This document shows, piece after piece, positions 19,556 to 29,240 of a stretch of 64,000 nucleotides of DNA. How positions within the stretch are numbered: the first letter of the stretch is position 1; each line of letters starts with the position of its first letter. A program made the position numbers and the translations under genes. Origin of the DNA: Halobacillus litoralis (lineage in GTDB: Bacteria; Bacillota; Bacilli; Bacillales; Halobacillaceae); NCBI RefSeq assembly GCF_004101865.1, contig NZ_CP026118.1, positions 3,861,001 through 3,925,000 on the forward strand, in the 5' to 3' direction. Below the pieces are notes generated by a model, which had not been told where the DNA came from, ran no database searches, and saw nothing but the letters and a program-made list of their open reading frames with translations.

Positions 19556-19824
19556 AAATGGTTAAACCAAAATCAGGCAGAATAATAATCCCCTCATGAA
19601 CCCAATTCCTTCAGAAAAACCCACTTTCGCAGGCTCCTTCCATTTTTCAGCCACTTCCTATTCCTGAATATTATCCAATGTTTTCATATACGTTGGAGAA
19701 TGTTTCAAGTCAAGGGAATCGGTACTATATTTACTGTGATTATGCTCGTTTAAAAAAGGCTCCTGAAGACCACATTATAAGTAAGCCATTTAAATGGTAC
19801 TGGAGTGATAAGGAGTGTGAACCC

Positions 19825-21072
19825 GTGATTCATCAAAAAACATTTAAATATATATGTGGTTCTGTTCTCCTGCTGTTCATGCTCATTTTACCTTTGATAG
19901 CACCTGTGCAAAAATATCTGTCCATCCCTACAGAAGTTAAGGTCACTGCTACAGCAGATAAGGAAGTAGATGCTGGCGGGGATGATTCAGAAGCTTTGAC
20001 TGCCTTTTCTTCGACCGATGATCATCAAGTGTTTTACGAATTCGCTGGGGTTCCCCTGAAGAAAACGGAACTGAAAACGATGAAAGATATTCGTTTGGTC
20101 CCAGGCGGGCAGTCAGTTGGCGTCGAGCTGCATACTAAGGGTGTACTCGTAGTGGGACATCATTTAGTGAATGTGGATGGAGAAGAGAAATCTTCCCCGG
20201 GAGAAGAAGCGAATGTCCTAGTCGGTGATATCTTACTGAAGGGTAACGGCAAAGAACTCAATAGTATGGAAGAACTTTCATCCATTGTCAAAGACTCTGG
20301 AGAAGATGAGCAAGCCATTGACTTGACTATCAAGCGAGGCGAAGAAATTATTAAGACATCTTTAACACCTGCATTCAATGCGCAGGAAGATGAATATCAA
20401 ATTGGTTTATATATCCGTGACTCGGCTGCGGGAATTGGAACAATGACCTTTTTTCATCCGGAAAGTAAAAAATATGGTGCTTTAGGACATGTCATTTCTG
20501 ATATGGATACAAAAAAACCTATCGAAATTCACGAAGGTACAATCGTCAGGTCTCATGTCACCTCAATAGAAAAAGGGAGCCAGGGAATTCCGGGTGAAAA
20601 GAAAGCGAAATTTTCGATGAGAGACGATCGATTAGGTAATATCACAAAGAATACGCCATTCGGCATTTTTGGGAAACTTGATGGAGATATGGAAAATTCC
20701 TCTTATCCAGATGGTTTGCCGATTGGATTCGCTGAACAAGTAGAAGAAGGACCTGCTCAAATCATGACTGTGTTAGATGGAGAAGAAATGCAAAGTTTTG
20801 ACGTAGAAATAGTCAGTAATATGCCGAAGAAATCCGCTGTTACTAAGGGTATGATCGTTAAAATTACAGACAAGGAACTGCTCGCCAAAACGGGCGGCAT
20901 CGTCCAGGGTATGAGCGGCAGTCCGATCATTCAAAATGGAAAAATAATCGGTGCAGTCACTCACGTTTTCGTCAATGATCCGACTAGTGGATATGGCGTA
21001 CACATCGAGTGGATGCTACAAGAAGCCGGAATTGAATTATCAGAGACAAAAGAAGGTCAAAAAGCAAGTTAG
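19825..21072 (+). CDS. spoIVB: SpoIVB serine peptidase (sporulation signalling)
   Basis: A 415-residue protein: N-terminal membrane anchor (YICGSVLLLFMLILPLIAP), a PDZ domain (about residues 100-190) and an S55 serine peptidase domain. Family signatures include RDSAAGIGTMTF, KKYGALGHVISDMDT (catalytic His) and GGIVQGMSGSPIIQNG (catalytic Ser). It is secreted from the forespore and cleaves SpoIVFA to trigger sigma-K activation. GTG 19825 is chosen because AGGAG lies 9 bases upstream and the product then begins at the membrane anchor; the open frame upstream to 19678 has no such support. Confidence 0.94.
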   Translation: MIHQKTFKYICGSVLLLFMLILPLIAPVQKYLSIPTEVKVTATADKEVDAGGDDSEALTAFSSTDDHQVFYEFAGVPLKKTELKTMKDIRLVPGGQSVGVELHTKGVLVVGHHLVNVDGEEKSSPGEEANVLVGDILLKGNGKELNSMEELSSIVKDSGEDEQAIDLTIKRGEEIIKTSLTPAFNAQEDEYQIGLYIRDSAAGIGTMTFFHPESKKYGALGHVISDMDTKKPIEIHEGTIVRSHVTSIEKGSQGIPGEKKAKFSMRDDRLGNITKNTPFGIFGKLDGDMENSSYPDGLPIGFAEQVEEGPAQIMTVLDGEEMQSFDVEIVSNMPKKSAVTKGMIVKITDKELLAKTGGIVQGMSGSPIIQNGKIIGAVTHVFVNDPTSGYGVHIEWMLQEAGIELSETKEGQKAS

Positions 21073-21103
21073 AAGAGCTCAAAAAAGAGCTCTTCTTTTT
21101 TTT
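21071..21103 (+). terminator. Terminator after spoIVB
   Basis: A 10-bp stem AGAAGAGCTC / GAGCTCTTCT with an A-only loop and eight or more T residues; the stem starts inside the spoIVB stop codon. Confidence 0.92.
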
Positions 21104-21137
21104 GGGGAAAATTACTGAGGGTTTAGTCATGGATGCA

Positions 21138-21281
21138 TTCGACAAATTTCGACAATAGAGAATAAAGATTGTCGAATTACTGCGATTTTCAAAGTATTTA
21201 AAAGCATTTTGAAGATAATATAAAATATTGGATTTTATTTGTTATAATAAAAAAGGGATGAATTTCCTTTGTGTCGAATAT
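21138..21281 (+). promoter_or_regulatory. spo0A control region: four 0A boxes and sigma-H-like promoter
   Basis: The Spo0A-binding core TGTCGAA occurs at 21170-21176 and 21272-21278 on the plus strand and as its complement at 21138-21144 and 21148-21154. A sigma-H-like promoter is seen as AAAGGGATG (21252-21260), a 12-base spacer and GTCGAATAT (21273-21281), which contains the last 0A box. The start codon of spo0A lies 47 bases on. This matches the autoregulated layout known for B. subtilis spo0A. A vegetative sigma-A promoter could not be assigned. Confidence 0.75.
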
Positions 21282-21327
21282 ATGAGTTACAGTAAGAAAG
21301 AGGACTATTTTGTAAGGAGGAAGATAA

Positions 21328-22107
21328 ATGGAAAAAATTAAGGTGTGTTTGGCTGATGATAACCGCGAGCTTGTAAAGCTTCTTGAGGAATATTTTGGTG
21401 ATACCCATGACATTGACGTAGCCGGTACTTCGTATAACGGGAAAGATTGTTTGCAAATGGTTGAAGAGAAGAACCCTGATGTATTGATTCTTGATATTAT
21501 CATGCCTCATTTGGATGGCCTTGCAGTTTTGAATAAGTTGAAGGATTTGGACAAGCAGCCGGAAGTTATCATGTTGACAGCGTTCGGTCAGGAAGAAGTG
21601 ACGAAGAAAGCGGTGGAATTAGGAGCTGCCTACTTCATGATGAAACCATTTGATCTTGACCATTTAGGAGAGCAGGTACGTCAAATCAAACACGCAGGTG
21701 ACCCAATCAACCGTGCCCTAGGAAACAGCTACACTTCGACGAAGTCAAGAAAACCTGATTTGGATACAAGTATCACTCACATCATTCACGAAGTCGGTGT
21801 TCCAGCTCATATTAAAGGTTATCAATACTTACGTGAAGCAATCACTATGGTTTATCGTGATCTCGAATTGCTGGGTTCCATTACAAAAGTCCTCTATCCA
21901 GATATTGCAACGAAATATAATACTACTGCTTCAAGGGTGGAACGAGCGATACGTCACGCCATTGAAGTAGCTTGGAACCGTGGGAACATCGATGCGATTT
22001 CATCTTTATTCGGTTATACGATTTCAACGACCAAAGCGAAACCTACGAACAGCGAATTCATTGCAATGGTTGCAGACCGTTTGCGATTGGAGCACAAAGC
22101 AAGTTAA
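21328..22107 (+). CDS. spo0A: Sporulation master response regulator Spo0A
   Basis: A 259-residue response regulator. The receiver domain (1-about 125) has Asp10, Asp11 and phospho-acceptor Asp56 in LILDIIMP, then a Thr in MLTAFG and Lys in MMKPFD. After a short hinge the C-terminal DNA-binding domain contains [31 protein letters not shown]. Phosphorylated Spo0A starts sporulation by binding TGTCGAA boxes. TAAGGAGGAAG precedes ATG. A terminator shared with the opposing small gene follows. Confidence 0.98.
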   Translation: MEKIKVCLADDNRELVKLLEEYFGDTHDIDVAGTSYNGKDCLQMVEEKNPDVLILDIIMPHLDGLAVLNKLKDLDKQPEVIMLTAFGQEEVTKKAVELGAAYFMMKPFDLDHLGEQVRQIKHAGDPINRALGNSYTSTKSRKPDLDTSITHIIHEVGVPAHIKGYQYLREAITMVYRDLELLGSITKVLYPDIATKYNTTASRVERAIRHAIEVAWNRGNIDAISSLFGYTISTTKAKPTNSEFIAMVADRLRLEHKAS

Positions 22108-22136
22108 TAGCATTTCGTTGAATCATAAAACATTTC

Positions 22137-22174
22137 AGAAAGCGCGAGGGGCAAGAACTCTCGTGCTTTCTTTT
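22137..22174. terminator. Terminator between spo0A and convergent gene
   Basis: Stem of roughly 12 bp with one G-T pair (AGAAAGCGCGAG with CTCGTGCTTTCT) followed by TTTT on the plus strand. It lies between the spo0A stop and the stop of the leftward small gene. Confidence 0.8.
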
Positions 22175-22445
22175 ATTTCATAAGGGCTGTGATTTTCTTG
22201 GCCAATTGAGGGTCATCGTAATATCCTTCATCGATTTTTGTGACTTCATTTAACAAAAATTCACAGACCTGCTCTTCCAGTAAGAGTATGCCGTCCCTGT
22301 TTATGAGGCGGTAACTGAAAGGAAGGTCCAAATATCGAATGATTACATATCTGTAACCTGTATTAATATAGGTACATAGGACAGTTATTTCACTGTTTTC
22401 AGGATAAAATCTTGATCCACCGAACCCATCTCTGCGTAAAACCAT
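22173..22445 (-). CDS. Small protein of unknown function, convergent to spo0A
   Basis: A 90-residue predicted protein with no function I can recognise. It starts MVLRRDGFGGSRFYPENSE and is rich in aromatic and acidic residues, with no membrane segment or signal peptide. Support for its reality is a good ribosome binding site (GAAAGGAAGG, 8 bases before ATG 22445), an intact frame and placement against the shared terminator. A longer start at 22472 would overlap this site. The 205 bases between it and the aspartokinase gene hold the divergent promoters. Confidence 0.6.
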   Translation of the reverse strand: MVLRRDGFGGSRFYPENSEITVLCTYINTGYRYVIIRYLDLPFSYRLINRDGILLLEEQVCEFLLNEVTKIDEGYYDDPQLAKKITALMK

Positions 22446-22597
22446 AGTACCATCCTTCCTTTCACCTACCATATTAAAGGAAAAGCAGAAAAGATGTAAT
22501 AGATATACATAATTAATGTAAAAATTCCCAATATCACGTCGAAATTCCGTATTAAAATGTTTTTTTATATTTGGTGTTCATTTTTTTGTATGATTTG

Positions 22598-22606
22598 TGA
22601 TACAAT
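22598..22606 (+). promoter_or_regulatory. Extended -10 promoter of aspartokinase gene
   Basis: TGATACAAT is an extended -10 (TG, one base, TACAAT) 44 bases before the start codon. The -35 region (TTCATTT) is weak, as is common with extended -10 promoters. Confidence 0.45.
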
Positions 22607-22650
22607 TCTTAATTATTAATAACTTTGTTCACTAGCGGGGTGTTTTACAT

Positions 22651-24003
22651 ATGAAGGTCGTAAAATTTGGAGGCAGCTCACTTGCCGATGCAAGTCAAAT
22701 AGCCAAAGTGAGAAGCATTATTGAAGCAGATGAGAATCGAAGAGTGGTCGTTGTATCCGCACCAGGTAAAAGAAGGGGTGAGGATACTAAGGTTACGGAT
22801 TTGTTGATTCAATTAGGGGACTCCATTCAAACAGACGGTACAATGGATATGGATACTTATATGAAAATCATTGACCGTTTCAGAACAATGGCAGAAGAAT
22901 TAGCTCTGCCAATCGGGGTTCTGGAAACAGTGAAGGATCGCATCGATCAGGCAATCGATTTAGTGAAAGAACAGAGCAACAATGCTTTGGATACATTAAA
23001 GGCGTGTGGAGAAGATGGGTCTGCGTTGATTGTCAGCTCCTATCTTCAGCAAAGCGGGTTACAATCTTCTTACGTAAACCCGAAAGAAGCGGGTATCCTC
23101 GTCTGTGATCAACCAGGTGGAGCAATAGTACTTGAAGAGAGCTTTGAGCGCTTGTACGGGCTCAGAGAGCGTAATGAAATTCTTGTTATCCCAGGATTCT
23201 TCGGATTTACCCCTGAAGGACAGTTGGTTACCTTCTCAAGGGGTGGGTCGGATATTACAGGTTCCATCGTAGCAGCTGGATTGAAAGCGGATATGTATGA
23301 GAACTTTACCGATGTGGACTCTGTTTATTGTGTGAATCCGATGTATGTGGAATCACCGAAACAATTGACATCATTGACCTATAGAGAGATGAGGGAACTG
23401 TCGTATGCAGGATTTTCAGTCTTCCATGATGAAGCTTTGATTCCTGCATTTAAAGAAAAGATACCGGTCTGTATCAAGAACACGAATAATCCTTCAGCTC
23501 AAGGGACGATGATCGTGGCTGAGTTACCGGAGCGAGAATCGCATGTAGTGGGCATTGCAAGTGACAAAGGATTTTTGAACTTATATGTAAGCAAATTTTT
23601 GATGAACCGAGAGATTGGCTTCGGAAGAAAATTGCTGCATATCCTTGAAGATGAAGGAGTTTCTTTTGAACATGCACCTTCTGGAATCGATGATATGTCC
23701 GTGATTATCCGTGACCATCAGTTGCCACCGGAAAAAGAACAGGTTGTAGTTCAGCGGATCAAGGAAGAGTTAGAAGTGGACATGGTCATGATTGAAAGAG
23801 ACATGGCGATGATTATGATTGTCGGTGAAGGAATGAACCAGACCGTTGGCATAGCAAGTAATGCCGCGTGTGCTTTCCGTGAGGCTGGGGTGAATATTGA
23901 GATGATTAACCAGGGATCATCGGAAGTCTCGATGATGTTCGGAGTCAAATCTTCAGAATTATCAAGTGCAGTTGAATCTTTATACAGAACATTTTTTGAA
24001 TGA
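22651..24003 (+). CDS. thrD: Aspartate kinase (class III, YclM/ThrD type)
   Basis: A 450-residue aspartokinase: KFGGSSLAD at the N-terminus, catalytic kinase domain to about residue 290 with SRGGSDITGSIVA, then two ACT domains (LYVSKFLMNREIGFG..., MIMIVGEGMNQTVGIAS). It makes aspartyl phosphate for lysine, threonine and methionine. The single-chain length and sequence style match B. subtilis YclM rather than the two-subunit LysC or DapG. It stands alone, with its own promoter and terminator; no riboswitch was seen in the 205-base upstream gap. Confidence 0.92.
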   Translation: MKVVKFGGSSLADASQIAKVRSIIEADENRRVVVVSAPGKRRGEDTKVTDLLIQLGDSIQTDGTMDMDTYMKIIDRFRTMAEELALPIGVLETVKDRIDQAIDLVKEQSNNALDTLKACGEDGSALIVSSYLQQSGLQSSYVNPKEAGILVCDQPGGAIVLEESFERLYGLRERNEILVIPGFFGFTPEGQLVTFSRGGSDITGSIVAAGLKADMYENFTDVDSVYCVNPMYVESPKQLTSLTYREMRELSYAGFSVFHDEALIPAFKEKIPVCIKNTNNPSAQGTMIVAELPERESHVVGIASDKGFLNLYVSKFLMNREIGFGRKLLHILEDEGVSFEHAPSGIDDMSVIIRDHQLPPEKEQVVVQRIKEELEVDMVMIERDMAMIMIVGEGMNQTVGIASNAACAFREAGVNIEMINQGSSEVSMMFGVKSSELSSAVESLYRTFFE

Positions 24004-24045
24004 GAGTATAGGAAAAAAGAATAATACTATATGGGAACAAAATGC

Positions 24046-24084
24046 AAAAAAGCGAAGCAGTCAGGATTTCTGCTTCGCTTTTTT
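24046..24084. terminator. Bidirectional terminator
   Basis: A 15-bp stem (24046-24060 with 24070-24084) with A and T runs on opposite sides. It serves both the aspartokinase gene and the leftward exonuclease gene, whose stop codon lies in the loop. Confidence 0.88.
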
Positions 24085-24810
24085 TTGCTGTTCCAAAATT
24101 TTATGAAGTTCTGCAAATGTGTGAAGTCCTTGATCGGTCGTTTTCCTCAAGAGATACCGGAATAGCTCAGCCGTCATAATTGCATCGTTCAGCGCATGGT
24201 GGCGATCTCGCTTGTCAATGCCGACATATTTTAATAATGGATCCAATTGATGTCTCACTTCAGGTAAAAGCCATTGGGCCATCAATTGAGAATCAATAAC
24301 AGGGGGGTCGTAGTCAGGCAGCTGCCAGCGTCGGAGCATAGCTTTTAAAAAACGCATATCGAACTTTGCTGGGTGGGCGACCAGTACTGATCCTTCGCTG
24401 AAATCCATGAAGTTTTGAAATCCTTCAATGAATGGGCTGGCATTTCTCAAACGCTCTTTAGTTAAGCCTGTCAGTCGAAGTGTTTGTTTATTCACCGGGC
24501 GGATCGGCTGTATGACTTGGTGGAATTTCACATTATGACAAGCATTCATTCCTTGCAGCCGTATCGCACCAATGGAGATGATCTCATGGCCGATTTCAGG
24601 AAGGAAGCCAGTCGTTTCCAAATCAAAAATAGTATAGTCCAAGTTTTTCAATGGTTGTTCATCAAGTCGTGAATCTTTTTCATAATTACTCAGCTGTTCT
24701 TCAAGCTTATGATAAGTATTCCATTTCAAATAAGGCTTGATTTTGTAATGGTACATCGGCTTTTCGAAGAGAAGGTATTTTATGATTTGTAAGTCTACTG
24801 GTAACATCAT
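24061..24810 (-). CDS. DEDDh 3'-5' exonuclease (DnaQ/PolC-epsilon-like)
   Basis: A 249-residue protein whose DEDDh exonuclease domain starts near residue 58: ExoI YTIFDLETTGF, ExoII VLVAHPAKFDMRFL, ExoIII HHALNDAIMTAELF (His and Asp). The first 55 residues are an extra N-terminal segment. The family trims 3' ends of DNA or RNA; the substrate cannot be told. It overlaps the DUF294 gene by four bases (ATGA), so the two are translationally coupled. Stop and terminator overlap at its 3' end. Confidence 0.88.
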   Translation of the reverse strand: MMLPVDLQIIKYLLFEKPMYHYKIKPYLKWNTYHKLEEQLSNYEKDSRLDEQPLKNLDYTIFDLETTGFLPEIGHEIISIGAIRLQGMNACHNVKFHQVIQPIRPVNKQTLRLTGLTKERLRNASPFIEGFQNFMDFSEGSVLVAHPAKFDMRFLKAMLRRWQLPDYDPPVIDSQLMAQWLLPEVRHQLDPLLKYVGIDKRDRHHALNDAIMTAELFRYLLRKTTDQGLHTFAELHKILEQQKKAKQKS

Positions 24811-26714
24811 ACCACCCGATTTCGGTTGTAGCTCAATTCCAGGACTTGCTGCAGGCGTTTAGCAATGATCAAGGATTCCCTCAATGATCGTCGTTCTTCT
24901 TTTTTGAGAGGGATGAGTTTTAAATCATTGGATAATGGCTCGTTTTCTTCTAACTGCTCTAAGTTTGCTTTCAATCGGAATAGCATCAAGCGATGGAGAG
25001 CAGTTTTAGCGTTTTCGACATCCCGTGGGTGAAAACGTTCTTGCTCAGCTAGTGCGTCAAGACGGTTGACAGTATTGATCTCTTCGATGCCATATTTCAT
25101 ACTGTAAATACGGATGGCATTGACGATTTGCATGATTGCAGATTTCTTCAAATTGAGTGTACGTTTTTTTCCGATTCCGGAGATACGTCCAAACGGCTGG
25201 ACTGGCACACGGAAGCGTAATGTATCTTTCATTAGGAGCTGATGAAGGTTCAGAGACTTTTGTACCCGTTTAGTCACGTGCTTTTTTAAGTCGTATGCCA
25301 GGGAGTAATCTCCGAAGATCGGGCGGAAGTCCATGAAAATGGTAAAGTCACGTATTTCTTCAGCATCCATTTTTCGGATCCAGCGATCGATGCTTTCATG
25401 CCACTCCGTTGTCTGTTGCCGCCATTTTTCTTCTTTTGCCATGATGCCTCCTGTGCAGTAAGGAAAGCCGCATTCATCAAGCATATCGTTGATCTTTTTT
25501 GTAAAAATAGAAAAGAATTGTTCAATTTTCGCTTTATTTTTAGACCCTTCATAATCGGCAAGGATCATTGCGTTGTCCTGGTCAGTGGAGAAGGCCTGCT
25601 CTTTACGGCCTTCACTGCCCATTACCAAAAAACAATAGTTGATCGGAGGTACGCCATAGCCATCCTTGATCATCTCGTCTTCTGCAATCTGGACGATTTG
25701 CTTATGGATCCGGTCATTGTAATTCGTCATCAGTTCCGCGATATCGTAGGCAAACATATGATCCTTGATCAAGCTGGCTATGAACTGCTGGAACCTGGTG
25801 TTATGGATCGGTGACAAAGGTTTGATTTCATCGATGTTGGTAGCATTTGAAATTTTATAGGTCAAATCAAAGTAAACGGAATTCTTAATCGTGAAAAAGG
25901 ATGACTGCCTTAATATCCCTACAATTTTGTCTTTGTGTAGAACAGGGATGATTTCAGTTGGATGGTGCTTTAAGTAACTGAGGGCATCATAAATGAACTC
26001 TTGCTCATTGATTTCATAGGCTTCCTCGGCCATATACGCTTTGACCGGGTTGTTATGGTCGTTTTCAAAATAAGCCCGCAGAATTTCACCGTATCCGATC
26101 ATCCCAAGCATCGTTTGCTGATCTTCACTGACGATAAGCGCCTCAATCTTTTGTTGCTGCAGCATACGAGCTGCTTTTTCAATCGAAGCTTCAGGATGAA
26201 TAAATGTCGGCGGCTCCATATAAGCGTCCGCACGCTTTTTATATAGTTCACGATCATCCTGTTCATCTGTGGTGGAGCTTTTATATTTCACTTCATCATA
26301 TAAACTTTTCATTAAATGGCTGATGCCGTCCATAACCACCTTTGAGAAAAGGTTATTGTTGGACATTATTTTCAAAAAAGATTCTCTGTTAAAACGCACG
26401 GTTTTGATGGGTTCTAAGGCTTGTACAGAAAATCTCATTTCACCACTAGTCAGGAGAATCATGACACCGACCAGGTCACCAGGGTAATAAAACCTTACCG
26501 ATAATTGGCGGCCATTGGATCTGTGCATGATGTTCTTTGCTAATCCCGACACCATGAAGTGGATATCAATCATGTCATCATCCTCATCTTCGTGGATGAT
26601 GAACTCATTTGTCCCGTATTCTTTTACAACAGCGTCACCGAATACTTCCTCAAACTCTTCATCAGAAAGTAAATCGAATGGGTACTGCTTTCTGAATAAC
26701 TCAAACTCTGTCAC
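24807..26714 (-). CDS. cNMP-binding / CBS-pair / DUF294 nucleotidyltransferase-like protein
   Basis: A 635-residue protein with four parts: a cyclic-nucleotide-binding-like domain (about 20-130, FYYPGDLVGVM), a tandem CBS pair (about 165-285), a GlnD-like nucleotidyltransferase domain with GSEGRKEQAFSTDQDNAMI, and the DUF294 C-terminal domain. Family members are annotated as putative signal-transduction nucleotidyltransferases; no substrate is proven. GTG 26714 is chosen because AAGGAG lies 9 bases upstream, whereas ATG 26732 has no site and contains that AAGGAG. It is encoded between DUF2627 and the exonuclease gene. Confidence 0.87.
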   Translation of the reverse strand: MTEFELFRKQYPFDLLSDEEFEEVFGDAVVKEYGTNEFIIHEDEDDDMIDIHFMVSGLAKNIMHRSNGRQLSVRFYYPGDLVGVMILLTSGEMRFSVQALEPIKTVRFNRESFLKIMSNNNLFSKVVMDGISHLMKSLYDEVKYKSSTTDEQDDRELYKKRADAYMEPPTFIHPEASIEKAARMLQQQKIEALIVSEDQQTMLGMIGYGEILRAYFENDHNNPVKAYMAEEAYEINEQEFIYDALSYLKHHPTEIIPVLHKDKIVGILRQSSFFTIKNSVYFDLTYKISNATNIDEIKPLSPIHNTRFQQFIASLIKDHMFAYDIAELMTNYNDRIHKQIVQIAEDEMIKDGYGVPPINYCFLVMGSEGRKEQAFSTDQDNAMILADYEGSKNKAKIEQFFSIFTKKINDMLDECGFPYCTGGIMAKEEKWRQQTTEWHESIDRWIRKMDAEEIRDFTIFMDFRPIFGDYSLAYDLKKHVTKRVQKSLNLHQLLMKDTLRFRVPVQPFGRISGIGKKRTLNLKKSAIMQIVNAIRIYSMKYGIEEINTVNRLDALAEQERFHPRDVENAKTALHRLMLFRLKANLEQLEENEPLSNDLKLIPLKKEERRSLRESLIIAKRLQQVLELSYNRNRVV

Positions 26715-26728
26715 ACAGCAAAACTCCT

Positions 26729-26974
26729 TCATTCCGGGTGGTCATTTTGTTTAAAACGCCCCTTTGTCAAATTCCTCTTCCGGTCTCTATGTAAGATGAA
26801 TCCACCGATGAACGCGATTCCGCCGACCACGAACAATATTCCGAGGATCCCTTGAATGGCGATGTGAAAAAAAACTTCGTGGAATTCACCAAATAGGGCA
26901 TCACGGATCAATTTTATCCCATAAACGGCGATGAGTCCCGGGGTGACTAATAGTAATAAAGCAATTAATCGCAT
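26729..26974 (-). CDS. yqzF: DUF2627 membrane protein (YqzF-like)
   Basis: An 81-residue protein with two membrane segments (LIALLLLVTPGLIAVYGIKLIRD and AIQGILGILFVVGGIAFIGGFIL) and a basic tail (HRDRKRN). It matches YqzF, which also sits beside bkdR in B. subtilis; function unknown. ATG 26974 follows AAAAAAGGAGTTACGA; the longer reading from 26995 includes that site. It is divergent from bkdR with a 132-base gap holding both promoters. Confidence 0.85.
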   Translation of the reverse strand: MRLIALLLLVTPGLIAVYGIKLIRDALFGEFHEVFFHIAIQGILGILFVVGGIAFIGGFILHRDRKRNLTKGRFKQNDHPE

Positions 26975-27106
26975 ATTCGTAACTCCTTTTTTCAATCAAT
27001 GATTAGTATATCAAATGCAGCGTCTATAGGGAACATCCATACACTTGCTAAAACCTGCAGAATAGTATAGGATGAAGATGCGCAAAATATTGCAGGGTGT
27101 GATGAA

Positions 27107-29182
27107 ATGAAACGTGTGTTGATTGTCGGTGCAGGGAAAGGTGGAACCGCCCTGTTGAAATTGCTGAATGAAATCGACCGTATGCAAATAGTCGCTGTCA
27201 CAGATATAAACCCTGGGGCTGCTGGGCTATCTATCGCAAAAAGTTATGGAATCCCGACAGATCGGAATTGGAAAGATTGGATACATAAAGACATTGATAT
27301 CATTATTGAAGCGACAGGTGAAGAGGAAGTATTCAATGCAATCAGGGAGACTCGTCATCGATCAACCGTCGTTATTCCTGGATCGGTTGCATATGTAACC
27401 GCTGAGCTGCTGGAAGAAAAAGAATCACTTGTTCAAGAACTGAAGCAGCAGGCAGAAAATCAACATCTCATTCTGAACAGTATCCACGACGGTATGATTG
27501 TCATTACAGAGGAGGGAAAGGTTTCTTTTCTCAATCGCAGTGCCGAACGGATTTTAAGCAGGAAAAGATCTTCGATGATCGGTGAACCGATCAATGAGAT
27601 CATCCCTGCATCGAGACTGCCGCAGATATTGACCTCACGAAAAAAAGAAGTCAACCAAAAGCTCGAATTGGATAATGGAAAAAAGGTAATTACTACGAGG
27701 ATACCGATGATCGGACAAGACCAAAAAGTCATTGGAGCTTATGCTGTTTTTAAAGACATCACAGAAGTTGTCAATTTAGCAGAGGAAATCACGGACTTGA
27801 AAGAAGTTAAAACAATGCTTGAAGCCATCATTCATTCATCAGATGAGGCGATTTCAGTAGTAGATGAAAATGGAAGCGGTTTAATGATAAATCCTGCTTA
27901 TACAAGAATTACAGGTTTATCAGAGAGTGAAATCGTAGGGGAGCCTGCTACGGTTGATATCTCTGAAGGGGAAAGCATGCACATGAAAGTACTGCGCACA
28001 AGAAGGCCGGTACGTGGGGTGAGAATGAAAGTTGGGCCGTCGAAGAAAGATGTCCTCGTCAATGTTGCTCCCGTGATTGTAGATGGAAAACTGAAGGGGA
28101 GTGTCGGGGTCCTTCATGATGTCTCGGAAATTCAATCATTAACGAGTGAATTGAAGCGTGCCCGTCAAATCATCCGAAGCCTTGAAGCGAAATACACCTT
28201 TGATGATATCATTGGTGACTCGCCGGAAATGACCCTTGCTTTAGAACAGGCCAAAGTCGGTGCTCGTACGCCGGCGACCGTTCTTCTCCGCGGAGAGTCA
28301 GGGACAGGGAAAGAGCTTTTCGCCCATGCGATTCATAACGAAAGTAAGCGGCGCCATAATAAGTTTATCCGTGTCAATTGCGCAGCCATTGCGGAATCAC
28401 TTCTGGAGAGTGAACTTTTCGGTTATGAAGAAGGTGCTTTCTCCGGAGCGAAGCGGGGCGGGAAAAAGGGACTGTTTGAAGAGGGCAATTATGGCAGCAT
28501 TTTTCTTGACGAAATCGGAGAACTGACTTTACCGATGCAGGCTAAACTTCTACGCGTATTACAAGAAAATGAAATTATGCGGGTGGGGGGCACAAAACCG
28601 GTCCACGTGGATGTACGCGTAATAGCTGCAACGAATATTAATTTAGAAAAGGCAATTATGAACAAAAAGTTCAGAGAAGACTTGTATTACCGTTTAAACC
28701 GGCTGCCAATTTATATCCCGCCTCTCAGGGAGCGGAGAGGAGACGTCCATCAGCTGACAGAACACTTGATTCAGAAACTGAATGAAGATTATGGGCGCCA
28801 TGTCATTTCAGTCAATGATCAAGCATTCCAACAGTTGAAGGACTACGATTGGCCTGGTAATGTCCGTGAGTTAGAAAATATCATCGGACGGGCAATGATC
28901 TACATGGAGAACGTAGAAGATACCATATTACCAGGGCACCTCCCTCATTTGAAAAAAGCAGCAGCAGATGCAGCTAGTGAGGAAAAAGACACGCCTTGGC
29001 TGGGGGAAACTCTGCAACAAGCAGTTGATGAATATGAAAAGAAATTGCTCGCAGACGCTTACCGGTCTCATAATTACAACAAAACGCAAACAGCGAAAGC
29101 GTTAGGGATCTCCATTAGGAATTTGTATTATAAATTGGAAAAATATCATTTGGACAAAAACAGCATGCAAAATTTTTCATAA
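27107..29182 (+). CDS. bkdR: Sigma-54-dependent activator of the bkd operon
   Basis: A 691-residue enhancer-binding protein, the same size as B. subtilis BkdR (692). An N-terminal Rossmann-like domain ([17 protein letters not shown]) is followed by two PAS domains (about 115-230 and 240-350), an AAA+ domain with Walker A GESGTGKE and the sigma-54 contact loop GAFSGA, and a Fis-type helix-turn-helix ([22 protein letters not shown]). It activates transcription from the -24/-12 promoter at 29241. The sensory ligand is not visible from sequence. Confidence 0.95.
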   Translation: MKRVLIVGAGKGGTALLKLLNEIDRMQIVAVTDINPGAAGLSIAKSYGIPTDRNWKDWIHKDIDIIIEATGEEEVFNAIRETRHRSTVVIPGSVAYVTAELLEEKESLVQELKQQAENQHLILNSIHDGMIVITEEGKVSFLNRSAERILSRKRSSMIGEPINEIIPASRLPQILTSRKKEVNQKLELDNGKKVITTRIPMIGQDQKVIGAYAVFKDITEVVNLAEEITDLKEVKTMLEAIIHSSDEAISVVDENGSGLMINPAYTRITGLSESEIVGEPATVDISEGESMHMKVLRTRRPVRGVRMKVGPSKKDVLVNVAPVIVDGKLKGSVGVLHDVSEIQSLTSELKRARQIIRSLEAKYTFDDIIGDSPEMTLALEQAKVGARTPATVLLRGESGTGKELFAHAIHNESKRRHNKFIRVNCAAIAESLLESELFGYEEGAFSGAKRGGKKGLFEEGNYGSIFLDEIGELTLPMQAKLLRVLQENEIMRVGGTKPVHVDVRVIAATNINLEKAIMNKKFREDLYYRLNRLPIYIPPLRERRGDVHQLTEHLIQKLNEDYGRHVISVNDQAFQQLKDYDWPGNVRELENIIGRAMIYMENVEDTILPGHLPHLKKAAADAASEEKDTPWLGETLQQAVDEYEKKLLADAYRSHNYNKTQTAKALGISIRNLYYKLEKYHLDKNSMQNFS

Positions 29183-29204
29183 TGCAAATGTTTGCAATGT
29201 TGCA
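29183..29204 (+). promoter_or_regulatory. Likely BkdR upstream activating sequence
   Basis: TGCAAATGTTTGCA (29183-29196) is a perfect palindrome with a 2-base centre and overlaps a second one, TGCAATGTTGCA (29193-29204). The pair lies 37 bases before the -24 element, directly after the bkdR stop, where an activator of sigma-54 would bind. Assignment to BkdR is inference. Confidence 0.6.
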
Positions 29205-29240
29205 CAAGCCTTTATTATAGTGTTTTCTAGAAAAGGTTAG

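Noticed and set aside
19678..19824. Long N-terminal extension of SpoIVB
   Set aside because: The open frame continues upstream, but GTG 19825 has a good ribosome binding site and gives the family-like N-terminal membrane anchor.
22473..22650. Lysine riboswitch or T-box leader before the aspartokinase gene
   Set aside because: The gap is short, AT-rich and has no conserved T-box or lysine-aptamer motifs or terminator hairpin before the start codon.
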